The notes under the pieces: model-generated
The model's database searches: none
Told to the model about the DNA's origin: nothing
What the model saw: the letters and a program-made list of their open reading frames with translations, nothing else
Assembly: GCF_036323735.1 (NCBI RefSeq)
Contig: NC_086024.1
Coordinates: forward strand, 70,672,924 to 70,736,923
DNA length: 64,000 bases
Direction: 5' to 3'
DNA from: Rattus norvegicus
Lineage: Eukaryota > Chordata > Mammalia > Rodentia > Muridae
Shown here: piece after piece, positions 48,511-58,676 of the stretch
Layout of the letters: every line of letters begins with the position of its first letter
How positions within the stretch are numbered: the first letter of the stretch is position 1
Program-made: the position numbers and the translations under genes

Positions 48511-48519
48511 AGGACCCCC

Positions 48520-48905
48520 TTGCGGGGAATTAGCGGAAGTATTAAAAGAGATGAAGGAGCTTGTAACCCCATAAGAATAACAATGCCAACCAACCAGAGC
48601 TTCCAGGTACTCAACCACTACCGAAAGTCTATACATCGACTGACCCAGGCTCCAACTGCATATGTAACAGAGAATAGCCTTGTTGGGGCACCAGTGGAAG
48701 GGGAAGCCCTTGGTCCTGCCAAGGTTGGACCTGCAGTGCAGGGGAATATGGCGGGCAGTAAGGGGGATGTATGGGGTGAATACCTGTTTGGTGGAGGGGG
48801 GTGGGAGAGAATGGGGATTTATGTATAGGAAGCCGGGAAAGGGAATAACATTTGAAATGTAAGTAAAGAAATGTATCTAATAAAAAGTTTAAAAAAGAGA
48901 ATAAA
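48520..48905 (+). mobile_element. L1 3' UTR, 5'-truncated
   Basis: Sense-strand L1 3' UTR: 'ccaaccaaccagagcttcca', 'aggggaagcccttggtcctg', a G-rich block, then 'ggaataacatttgaaatgta' and an A-rich tail from 48880. It sits directly after the ERV-tail repeat. Confidence 0.9.
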
Positions 48906-48907
48906 AG

Positions 48908-49727
48908 AAAAGAAAACATCATGATGAGTGAGGTAACTCAATCACAGAGAAGCACACATGGCTTGCACTCATTGATAAGTGGATATTAGCCCAAATGCTC
49001 TAATTACCCAAGATGCACAGACCACATGAAACTCAAGAAGGATGATCACATGTGGAAGCTTCACTCCTTTTTTAAAAGGGGAGCAAAAATATCCATAGGA
49101 GGGGAGAGGGAGGCAATGTTTAAAGCAGAGACTGAAGGAATGGCCATTCAGAGCTTGCCCCACGTGTGGTCCATACATATACAGCCACAAAAACTAGATA
49201 AGATGGATGAAGCAAAGAAGGGATAGGAAACAGATATAGAACTCTCCTGAGAGACACAGCCAGAATATGTCAAATACAGAGGCAAATGCCAGCAGCAAAC
49301 CACTGAACTGAGGAAGGGACCCTGTTAGAGGAATTAGAGAAAGAACTGGAAGAGCTTGAAGGGGATTGAGACCCCATAAGAACAATGCCAACCAACCAGA
49401 GCTTCCAGGGACCAAACCACTACCCAAAGACTATACATGGGCTGACCCTTGGCTCCATATTCATAGGGAGCAATGAATAGCCTTGTAGCGGCACCAGTGA
49501 AAGGGAAACCCTTGGTCCTGCCAAAGCTGGATCTCTAGTGTAAGGGATTGTTGCTGGAGGCAATAATGGGGAGTGGATGGGGAAGGGAACACCCATAAAA
49601 AAGAGGAGGGGGAGGGGTTGGGGACTGCTGGACTGGAAAACAGGAAAAGGGATAACATTTGAAATGTAAATATGAAATACCCATTCATTAAAAATGGAAA
49701 AAAAGAAAAAAAGAAAAAAAGAAAACT
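48908..49727 (+). mobile_element. L1 3' end, 5'-truncated, head-to-tail with the previous one
   Basis: It begins 'tcatgatgagtgaggtaact' (last ~75 bp of ORF2), then the complete 3' UTR, 'ggataacatttgaaatgtaa', and a tail of GAAAAAAA units ending near 49727. It starts immediately after the A-rich tail of the L1 at 48520-48905, so one of the two probably inserted at the A-tract of the other. Confidence 0.92.
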
Positions 49728-49995
49728 ATATGGGCAAAGAGATTACAAGTGCAAAAAGAATGTGATGCAAAGTTCTAGTTTTACAGTTCTTATGATTATT
49801 TTTGTTGTGTGTAGATTGTTAATGTTAGTGAAAAAATTTTAGGGGAAGGTGAGATATGAAGTGAGCGTTTCTGGTTGTGTCATGTGATGTAGAATCATAT
49901 GATGTTTTGCTGAAGCAGACCCATGAGAGGAAAAGTGATGTTTGGAGAGACTTTAAGTATGACACAACAGAGAGTGAGAGTATGCTTGCATATCT
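49728..49995. other. Host sequence left of the full-length L1, possibly LTR-derived
   Basis: It continues without break at 56653 once the L1 is removed. 'ctgaagcagacccatgagag' here and 'agttgagagaggcacaacag' and 'tctggttgctccagctgac' beyond the L1 look like a rodent LTR. It may be the 3' LTR of the ERV at 43.3-48.5 kb. No matching 5' LTR is in the window to prove it. Confidence 0.35.
49982..49995. repeat. Target-site duplication of full-length L1, copy 1
   Basis: ATGCTTGCATATCT, identical to 56639-56652. It precedes the T-run that represents the L1 poly(A) tail on this strand. Confidence 0.96.
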
Positions 49996-50715
49996 TTTTT
50001 TTTATTATTAACTTGAGTATTTCTTATATACATTTCAAGTGTTATTCCCTTTCCCGATTTCCGGGCAAATATCCCCTCCCCACTCCCCTTCCTTATGGGT
50101 GTTCCCCTCCCCACCCTCCCCCCATTGCAGCCCTCCCCCCAACAGTCTAGTTTATTGGGGGTTCAGTCTTAGCAGGACCAAGGGCTTCCCCTTGCACTGG
50201 TGCTCTTACTAGGATATTCATTGCTACCTATGAGGTCAGAGTCCAGGGTCAGTCCATGTATAGACCTCAGTTAGTGGCTTAGTCCCTGGAATCTCTGGTT
50301 GTTTGGCATTGTTGTACATATGGGGTCTCGAGCCCCTTCAAGCTCTTCCAGTTCGTTCTCTGATTCCTTCAACGGGGGTCCTATTCTCAGTTCAGTGCTT
50401 TGCTGCTGGCATTCACCTCTGTATTTGCTGTTTTCTGGCTGTGTCTCTCAGGAGCGATCTACATTCCACTCCTGTCGGCCTACACTTCTTTGCTTCATCC
50501 ATCTTGTCTAATTGGGTGGCTGTATATGTATGGGCCACATGTGGGGCAGCCTCTGAATGGGTGTTCCTTCAGTCTCTGTTTTGATCTTTGCCTCTCTATT
50601 CCCTGCCAAGGTTATTCTTGTTCCCCTTTTAAAGAAGGAGTGAAGCATTCACATTTTGATCATCCCTCTTGAGTTTCATTTGTTCTAGGCATCTAGGGTA
50701 ATTCAAACATTTGGG

Positions 50716-53700
50716 CTAATAGCCACTTATCAATGAGTGCATACCATGTATGTCTTTCTGTGATTGGGTTAGCTCACTCAGGATGATATTTTCCAGTTCC
50801 ATCAATTTGCCTACGAATTTCATAAAGTCATTGTTTTTGATAGCTGTGTAATATTCCATTGTGTAGATGTACCATATTTTCTGTATCCATTCCTCTGTTG
50901 AAGGGCATCTGGGTACTTTCTAGCTTCTGGCTATTATAAATAAGGCTGCGATGAACATAGTGGAGCACATGTCTTTTTTATTTGTTGGGGCATCTTTTGG
51001 GTATATGCCCAAGAGAGGTATAGCTGGATCCTCAGGCAGTTCAATGTCCAATTTTCTGAGGAACCTCCAGATTGATTTCCAGAATGGTTGTACCAGTCTG
51101 CAACCCCACCAACAATGGAGGAGTGTTCCTCTTTCTCCGCATCCTTGCCAGCAATTGCTGTCACCTGAGTTTTTGATCTTAGCCATTCTCACTGGTGTGA
51201 GGTGAAATCTCAGGGTTGTTTTGATTTGCATTTCCCTTATGACTAAAGATGTTGAACATTTCTTTAGGTGTTTCTCAGCCATTCGGCATTCCTCAGCTGT
51301 GAATTCTTTGTTTAGCTCTGAACCCCATTTTTTAATAGGGTTATTTGTTTCCCTGCGGTCTAACTTCTTTAGTTCTTTGTATATTTTAGATATAAGGCCT
51401 CTATCTGTTGTAGGATTGGTAAAGATCTTTTCCCAACCTGTTGGTTGCCGTTTTGTCCTAACCATAGTTTCCTTTGCCTTAGAGAAGCTTTGCAGTTTTA
51501 TGAGATTCCATTTGTCGATTCTTGATCTTAGAGCATAAGCCATTGGTGTTTTGTTCCGGAAATTTTTTCCAGTGCCCATGTGTTCCAGATGCTTCCCTAG
51601 TTTTTCTTCTATTAGTTTGAGTGTGTCTGGTTTGATGTGGAAGTCCTTGATCCACTTGGACTTAAGCTTTGTATAGGGTGATAAGCATGGATCGATCTGC
51701 ACTCTTCTACATGTTGACCTCCAGTTGAACCAGCACCATTTGCTGAAAATGCTATCTTTTTTCCATTGGATGGTTTTGGCTCCTTTGTCAAAAATCAAGT
51801 GACCATAGGTGTTTGGGTTCATTTCTGGGTCTTCAATTCTATTCCATTGGTCTATCTATCTGTCTCTGTACCAATACCATGCAATTTTTATCACTATTGC
51901 TCTGTAATACTGCTTGAGTTCAGGGATAGTACTTCCCTCTGAAGTCCTTTTATTGTTGAGGATAGTTTTAGCTATCCTGAGTTTTTTGTTATTCCAGATG
52001 AATTTGCAAATAGTTCTGTCTAACTCTTTGAAGAATTGGATTGATATTTTGATGGGGATTGGATTGAATCTGTGGATCGCTTTTGGTAAAATGGCCATTT
52101 TTACTATATTAATCCTGCCAATCCATGAGCATGGGAGATCTTTCCATCTTCTGAGGTCTTCTTCAATTTCTTTCTTCAGAGTCTTGACGTTCTTATTGTA
52201 CAAATATTTTACTTGCTTTGTTAAAGTCACACCGAGTTACTTTATATTATTTGGGTCTATTATGAAGGGTGTCGTTTCCCTAATTTCTTTCTCGTCTTGT
52301 TTCTCTTTTGTGTAGAGGAAGGCTACTGATTTATCTCAGTTAATTTTATACCCAGCCACTTTGCTGAAGTTGTTTATCAGCTTTAGTAGTTCTCTGGTGG
52401 AACTTTTGGGATCACTTAAATATACTATCATATCATCTGCAAATAGTGATATTTTGACTTCTTCTTTTCCGATCTGTATCCCCTTGACCTCCTTTTGTTG
52501 TCTGTTTGCTCTGGCTAGAACTTTAAGAACTATATTGAATAAGTAGGGAGAGAGTGGGCAGCCTTGTCTAGTCCCTGATTTTAGTGGGATTGCTTCAAGT
52601 TTCTCTCCATTTAGTTTAATGTTAGCAACAGGTTTGCCGTATACTGCTTTTACTATGTTTAGGTATGGGCCTTGAATTCCTATTCTTTCCAGGACTTTTA
52701 TCATGAAGGGGTGTTGAATTTTGTCAAATGCTTTCTCAGCATCTAATGAAATTATCATTTGGTTTTGTTCTTTCAGTTTGTTTATATAATGGATCATGTT
52801 GATGGTTTTCCGTATATTAAACCATCTCTGCATGCCTGGGATGAAGCCTAGTTGATCATGGTGGATGATTGTTTTGATGTGCTCTTGGATTCGGTTTGCC
52901 AGAATTTATTGAGTATTTTTGCGTCGATATTCATAAGGGAAATTGGTCTGAAGTTCTCTTTCTTTGTTGGGTCTTTGTGTGATTTAGGTATAAGAGCAAT
53001 TGTGGCTTCATAGAAGGAATTCGGTAGTGCTCCATCTGTTTCAATTTTGTGGAATAGTTTGGATAATATTGGTATGAGGTCTTCTATGAAGGTCTGATAG
53101 AATTCTGCACTAAACCCGTCTGGACCTGGGCTCTTTTTGGTTCGGAGACCTTTAATGACTGCTTCTATTCCTTAGGAGCTATGGGGTTGTTTAACTGGTT
53201 TATCTGTTCCTGATTTAACTTTGGTACCTGGTATCTGTCTAGGAAGTTGTCCATTTCCTGCAGATTTTCAAGTTTTGTTGAATATAGGCTTTTATAGTAA
53301 GATCTGATGATTTTTTGAATTTCCTCTGAATCTGTAGTTATCTCTCCCTTTTCATTTCTGATTTTGTTAATTTGGACACACTCTCTGTGTCCTCTCGTTA
53401 GTCTGGCTAAGGGTTTATCTATTCTGTTGATTTTCACAAAGAACCAACTTTTGGTTCTGTTGATTCTTTCTATGGTCCTTTTTGTTTCTACTTGGTTGAT
53501 TTCAGCTCTGAGTTTGATTATTTCCTCCCTCTACTCCTCCTGCGTGTATTTGCTTCTTTTTGTTCTAGAGCTTTTAGGTGTGCTGTCAAGCTGCTGACAT
53601 ATGCTCTTTCCTGTTTCTTTCTGCAGGCACTCAGCGCTATGAATTTTCCTCTTAGAACAGCTTTCATTTTGTCCCATAAGTTTGGGTATGTTGTACCTTC

Positions 53701-54539
53701 ATTTTCATTAAATTCTAAAAAGTTTTTAATGTCTTTCTTTATTTCTTCCTTGACCAGGTTATCATTGAGTAGAGCATTGTTCAATTTCCACATATATGTG
53801 GGCATTCTTCCCTTATTGTTATTGAAGACCAGTTTTAGGCCGTGGTGGTCCGATAGCACACATGGGATTATTTCTATATTTCTGTACATGTTGAGGCCCG
53901 TTTTTTGACCAATTATATGGTCAATTTTGGAGAAAGTACCCTGAGGAGCTGAGAAGAAGGTATATCCTTTTGCTTTAGGATAGAATGTTCTATAAATATC
54001 TGTTAAGTCTATTTGGTTCATGACTTCTCTTAGTCTGTCTACGTCTCTATTTAATTTCTGTTTCCATGATCTGTCCATTGATGAGAGTGGGGTGTTGAAA
54101 TCTCCTAGTATTATTGTGTGAGGTGCAATGTGTGTTTTGAGCTTTAGTAAGGTTTCTTTTACTATGTAGGTGGCCTTGTATTTGCGGCATAGATATTTAG
54201 GATTGAGAGTACATCTTGATGGATTTTTCCTTTGATGAATATGAAGTGTCCTTCCTTATCTTTTTTGATGACTTTTAGTTGAAAATTGATTTTATTTGAT
54301 ACTAGAATGGCTACTCCAGCTTGCTTCTTCAGACCATTTGCTTGGAAAGTTGTTTTCCAGCCTTTCAGTCTGAGGTAGTGTCTGTCTTTGTCTCTGAGGT
54401 GTGTTTCCTGTAGGTAGCAGAATGCAGGGTCCTCGTTGCGTATCCAGTTTGTTAATCTATGTCTTTTTATTGGGGAGTTGAGGCCATTGATGTTGAGAGA
54501 TATTAAGGAATAATGATTATTGCTTCCTGTTATATTCAT
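50716..54539 (-). pseudogene. L1 ORF2 (endonuclease-reverse transcriptase), disrupted
   Basis: ORF2 starts at the ATG at 54539 (M-N-I-T-G). It shows endonuclease motifs S-L-N-I-N-G-L and L-Q-E-T-H-L, then after a frameshift near 54160 I-D-H-I-I-G and L-S-D-H-H-G. A second frameshift near 53520 and a third just after the stop at 53165 separate the finger region. The RT block 52833-52336 has the catalytic F-A-D-D near 52430-52450. In-frame stops follow at 52336, 51856 (TAG in place of a Gln codon) and 50920 (TAG in place of a Trp codon, after the Cys-rich C-G-E-R...H-C-W...C segment). The natural end is M-H-S-L-I-S-G-Y-stop at 50716. Endonuclease and polymerase domains cannot be made as one protein, so the element cannot move in cis. 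Confidence 0.95.
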
Positions 54540-55719
54540 ATTTGGATGTGAGGTTATGTTTGTGTGCTTTTCTTCTCTTTGTTTTGTTGCCAAGATGATT
54601 AGTTTCTTGCTTTTCTAGGGTATAGCTTGCCTCCTTTTGTTGGGCTTTACCATTTATTATCCTTTGTAGTGCTGGATTTGTAGAAACATATTGTGTAAAT
54701 TTGGTTTTGTCATGGAATATCATGGTTTCTCCATCTATGTTAAATGAGAGTTTTGCAGGATACAGTAACCTGGGCTGGCATTTGTGTTCTCTTAGGATCT
54801 GTATGACATCAGTCCAGGATCTTCTGGCCTTCATAGTTTCTGGCGAAAAGTCTGGTGTGATTCTGATAGGTCTGCCTTTATATGTTACTTGACCTTTTTC
54901 CCTTACTGCCTTTATTATTGTTTCTTTATTTTGTGCGTTTGTTGTTTTGACTATTATGTGACGGGAGGTGTTTCTTTTCTGGTCCAATCTATTTGGAGTT
55001 CTGTAGGCTTCTTGTATGTCTATGGGTATCTCTTTTTTTAGGTTTCGGAAGTTTTCTTCTATGATTTTGTTGAAGATATTTACTGGTCCTTTGAGCTGGG
55101 AGTCTTCACTCTCTTCTATACCTATTATCCTTAGGTTTGATCTTCTCATAGAGTCCTGGATTTCCTGTATGTTTTGGACCAGTAGCTTTTTCTGCTTTAC
55201 ATTATCTTTGACAGTTGAGTCAATGATTTCTATGGAATCTTCTGCTCCTGAGATTCTCTCTTCCATCTCTTGTATTCTGTTGGTGAAGCTTGTATCTACA
55301 GCTCCTTGTCTCTTCTTTTGGTTTTCTATATCCAGGGTTGTTTCCATGTGTTCTCTCTTGATTGCTTCTATTTCCATTTTTAATTCCTTCAACTGTTTGA
55401 TTGTGTTTTCCTTGAATTCTTTCAGGGATTTTTGTGACTCCTCTCTATGGGCTTCTACTTGTTTATTTATGATTTCCTGGAATTCTTTCAGGGATTTTTG
55501 CGATTCCTCTCTGTAGGCTTCTACTTGTTCTCTAAGGGAGTTCTTCACATATTTCTTGAAGTCCTCCAGCATCATGATCAAATATGATTTTGAAACTAGA
55601 TCTTGCTTTTCTGGTGTGTTTGGATATTCCATGTTTGTTTTGATGGGAGAATTGGGCTCCGATGATGCCATGTAGTCTTGGTTTCTCTTGCTTGGCTCCC
55701 TGCGCTTGCCTCTCGCCAT
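54517..55719 (-). CDS. L1 ORF1p, RNA-binding chaperone, intact
   Basis: 400 codons, open from the ATG at 55719. L1 ORF1p trimerises, coats L1 RNA and acts as a nucleic-acid chaperone in cytoplasmic RNPs. Residues 1-50 are a basic N-terminus. About 50-195 form a coiled coil with many Glu/Lys heptads, including a perfect-register 22-residue duplication (65-86 and 87-108). 195-290 is the RRM (N-L-R-I-I-G-I-E-E at 195-203). 290-360 is the C-terminal domain (I-T-P-D-F-S at 287-292, M-K-A-R-R-S-W at 296-302). Residues 360-400 form a Lys/Arg-rich tail overlapping the start of ORF2 in another frame. It is longer than the roughly 360-370 residues usual for mouse ORF1p. Expression cannot be judged from sequence. 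Confidence 0.93.
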   Translation of the reverse strand: MARGKRREPSKRNQDYMASSEPNSPIKTNMEYPNTPEKQDLVSKSYLIMMLEDFKKYVKNSLREQVEAYREESQKSLKEFQEIINKQVEAHREESQKSLKEFKENTIKQLKELKMEIEAIKREHMETTLDIENQKKRQGAVDTSFTNRIQEMEERISGAEDSIEIIDSTVKDNVKQKKLLVQNIQEIQDSMRRSNLRIIGIEESEDSQLKGPVNIFNKIIEENFRNLKKEIPIDIQEAYRTPNRLDQKRNTSRHIIVKTTNAQNKETIIKAVREKGQVTYKGRPIRITPDFSPETMKARRSWTDVIQILREHKCQPRLLYPAKLSFNIDGETMIFHDKTKFTQYVSTNPALQRIINGKAQQKEASYTLEKQETNHLGNKTKRRKAHKHNLTSKYEYNRKQ

Positions 55720-56638
55720 CAGATTATCTCTAGTGTTACTTTGTTCTGCTATTTCTGACAGTGGCTAGACTGTCCTATAAGCCTGTGTGTCAAGAGTGCT
55801 GTAGATCTGTTTTCCTGTTTTCTTTCAGCCAGTTATGGGGACAGAGTGTTCTGCTTTCAGGCATGTAGTTTTTCCTCTCTACAGGTCTTCAGCTGTTCCT
55901 GTGGGCCTGTGTCTTGAGTTCACCAGGCAGGTCACTTGCAGCAGAAAAGTTGGTCTTACCTGTGGTCCCGAGGCTCAAGTTTGCTCGCCGGTTTCTGCCC
56001 ACGAGCTCTCTGTGGCGTCAGCAACCAGGAAGATGTGCGCTGCCCTTTCAGGGAGTTTCAGTGCACCAGGGTTCCAGATGGCGTTTGGTGTTTTCCTCTG
56101 GAGTCAGAGATGTGAGCAGAGTGCAGTCTCTTCTGGTTTTCCAGGTGTGTCTGCCTCTCTGAAGGTTTAGCTCTCCCTCCCACGGGATTTGGGTGCAGAG
56201 AACTGTTTATCCGGTCTGTTCCCTCAGGTTCCGGAGGTGTCTCAGACGCAGGGGTCCTGCTGCTCCTGGGCCCTGCCCCACGGGAACCCAGAGGCCTTAT
56301 ACAGTTTCTTCTTGGGCCAGGGATGTGGGCAGGGGTGGGCAGTGTTGGTGGTCTCTTCCGCTCTGCAGCCTCAGGAGTGCCCACCTGACCAGGTGGTGAG
56401 GTCTCTCTCCCACGGGGTCTGGGAGCAGAGAGCTGCTGTGGGCCCGGATCCGCGGGTGTGGGACTCCTGGTAAACACAGCGAGTGCCTGGTCCTAGAGGA
56501 ATTCTGCCTCTGTGTGTCCCGAGTTCACTGTGAGGCAGGTCTCTTGCAGCAGAAAAATTGGTCTTACCTGTGGTCCCGAGGCTCATGTTTGCTCGCGGGG
56601 TGCTGCCCACGATCTCTCTGTGGTGGCAGCAACCAGGA
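55720..56638 (-). promoter_or_regulatory. L1 5' UTR with tandem promoter repeat
   Basis: The only GC- and CpG-rich segment in the window. The ~100-bp block at 56537-56638 recurs at 55929-56030 (for example 'ttggtcttacctgtggtccc' in both), a period of 608 bp. The element therefore contains one complete monomer plus a partial one, as in rat L1 5' UTRs. The repeat drives RNA polymerase II transcription of L1 toward lower coordinates. Both strands are open for 80-140 codons in places, which I attribute to high GC content. Confidence 0.88.
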
Positions 56639-56652
56639 ATGCTTGCATATCT
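56639..56652. repeat. Target-site duplication of full-length L1, copy 2
   Basis: ATGCTTGCATATCT, identical to 49982-49995, immediately after the L1 5' end. Confidence 0.96.
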
Positions 56653-57000
56653 AACTGTGCAAATCTTTGTTGGTCTCTCATCTCTGCTGATCTTTATTTA
56701 GTTGAGAGAGGCACAACAGAAAACTTCCACTGGTAATCCCAACTAGTTCTGGTTGCTCCAGCTGACTTGTGCTAATTCTGTGAGGGCTTGGGTTTTCCAC
56801 TGAATTATGCCACTGCTCCTGAGTTTTGTTCGATGACATATGTGAACTGTCCTGTTGGTATCCTGACAATGAAAACTGGAATTGGTCCAAATAACTACGT
56901 CTAAACAGTTTACTTCCCAATTGTCCCATTGCTCTTTTTATGTTCCCTACTTTCTGACAGTGGGTTAGAACAGGGGTCAAAGCATTTGAGAACCCATATT
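56653..57000. other. Host sequence right of the full-length L1, possibly LTR-derived
   Basis: The continuation of 49728-49995. 'gtgagggcttgggttttcc' and 'tcctgacaatgaaaactgg' look like rodent LTR sequence, but I could not match it to a second LTR. Confidence 0.35.
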
Positions 57001-58623
57001 AAAGTAAGTTTTGAAAAATCTAAGGCTACAGTTTCCTCTTCCTCTCCTTTTTTCTGAGTAGAATCATTCTTTATATGAAGCTGTGCTAAGTATTAATGGC
57101 TAGCTGGTCTTGTATATGAAAAAGATAGTTTGTTTCTGCCTTCCTATTTCACTGAAGGAATGCAGGGATCACAGGTATATGACACTATGTTCAACATTTT
57201 ATCTGAATTCTGAGGAAGAAGTTCAGGACATCATTGTGTCACGAGTCACTTTTAAAGACTGAGACACCTTGTCAACCGTATTATCTTTTCGGCCTCTTCT
57301 TTTTCGTCTTACTTTGGTTTTTAAAAAGATTTATTTTTATTTTATGTGTATAGTGTTTTCCCTGCCTGTATGTACATGCCTTATGTCTGAGGATGTCAGG
57401 AATCCCCTAATAACCTGAAACAATTGTCACAAGTGGTTGGGTATCCTCCATGAAAGTGCTAATAACTGAATCTGTTCCTCTAAAAGAATAGTCAGTTGTT
57501 TTAACCTCTCAGTAATCTACTTGGCTTCTTTTTTCTTTCTCTTTTTTTTCCCTTTCTTTGTTTAAATTTTTCAGTGAAAACAAATAGACTATAAAGAGTT
57601 TATGGCAGATATGCTTTAAGTTTCTTAAAGCTGCTGAAGTCTAATCTTCAAACTTATTGCCCAAAGAGGAAGAAAAACAGATATACCAGTGAATTTCAAT
57701 GGGTATGATAAGAGGATTATGGGTTGATTTTAACATAAGAACACTCTTTATGTCTATCATAATTTCTTTTGTTTTATGCTGATCAGCTTTACCTAGTTCC
57801 ATAGTGTTAAAGAACATATGTTTGTGCAAAGTTGTTATAAATGTCAAACTATCTCCATTGACACTCTTAAAAAAAGCCTTCTTGAGATGTAGGGAGTGAG
57901 GCTTTGAAATATATTTATATTTTTGAGATGATGTGTTATAAATAGGATCAGTAATCCTATATAGGGGAGTCCAAGGGAGTTGTCTGCCATGCTACCAGGG
58001 CTATTGTTACCCCTGCTTATGTTGGTTCCCAAATATGGACAAGTACCCTGAAGAACTAATTTGAGGACATGTCTGTCTTTTGCAAGACATTTTTCCTGAA
58101 ACTTTTTGTTATTATTGCTTGAACAGAAGATACTACTGCTTTCAAAATAAATCCTTCTTTTCTATAGTCAAATAAAATAACACCAAAATTATGTATTTTA
58201 TCAAATATGTGTATTTATGCAGATAAAATATATATTTTACTTATATGTAAATATATTTGTTTTCCAAATCCTTATGGATACCCATAGTAAAATAATTTTA
58301 ATTTTGTATATTTCTCTTCAAGCAAGCTAATCGGATTACTCATGGTCAGTAACAGTGCATGTGTGTAGGTGTATTCTTATTTCTATCTATACACATATCT
58401 ATATATATGTTTATAAATGTTCAGAAGACTCAATCCACTCATATGTTCATCTACCTCTAAAATTAATTCTATAAGGTGGTTCTTGTGAATATTGCTATAA
58501 TAACCTGAGATGTGCAGGTATCTCTGTTATATGCTAACTTTACTTTTAGTATGGCTGAATTGTGTGGTAGGTATATTTTACTTATTAGCTATTTACTCTA
58601 TTTTCATATCTATAGTGCTCCTC

Positions 58624-58676
<53 letters not shown>

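Larger units (their letters stand above)
43330..48515 (+). mobile_element. Class II (betaretrovirus-like) endogenous retrovirus, decayed internal region
   Basis: Conserved retroviral domains occur in order on the plus strand: Gag capsid major homology region (43409), nucleocapsid-like knuckles, dUTPase (44040-44300), protease with DTG (44456), reverse transcriptase (44940-45620), RNase H (46180) and integrase (46440-47910). A dUTPase just upstream of protease is the betaretroviral arrangement. No matrix region or env is seen. The left part was presumably cut off or replaced by the L1 ending at 43300. Dozens of stops and frameshifts show an old, non-functional copy. Confidence 0.88.
49996..56638 (-). 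mobile_element. Full-length L1 (L1Rn-like)
   Basis: Minus-strand element of 6.64 kb with perfect 14-bp target-site duplications. In L1 sense: 5' UTR 56638-55720, ORF1 55719-54517, ORF2 54539-50716 (disrupted), 3' UTR 50715-49996 with a G-rich polypurine block (about 50150-50075) and a short poly(A). The insertion point in L1 sense reads TT/AGAT, close to the L1 endonuclease preference TT/AAAA. It inserted into repeat-like DNA, possibly an LTR. The perfect duplication and intact ORF1 suggest a fairly young insertion, yet ORF2 carries several lesions. Confidence 0.97.

Noticed and set aside
51221..52315. Plus-strand frames of 105-133 codons over the full-length L1
   Set aside because: Antisense shadows of ORF2 coding sequence; the same frames recur over each L1 copy.
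55016..55516. 166-codon plus-strand frame
   Set aside because: Antisense of the ORF1 coiled-coil region; its Ser/Phe/Leu composition mirrors the Glu/Lys-rich sense strand.
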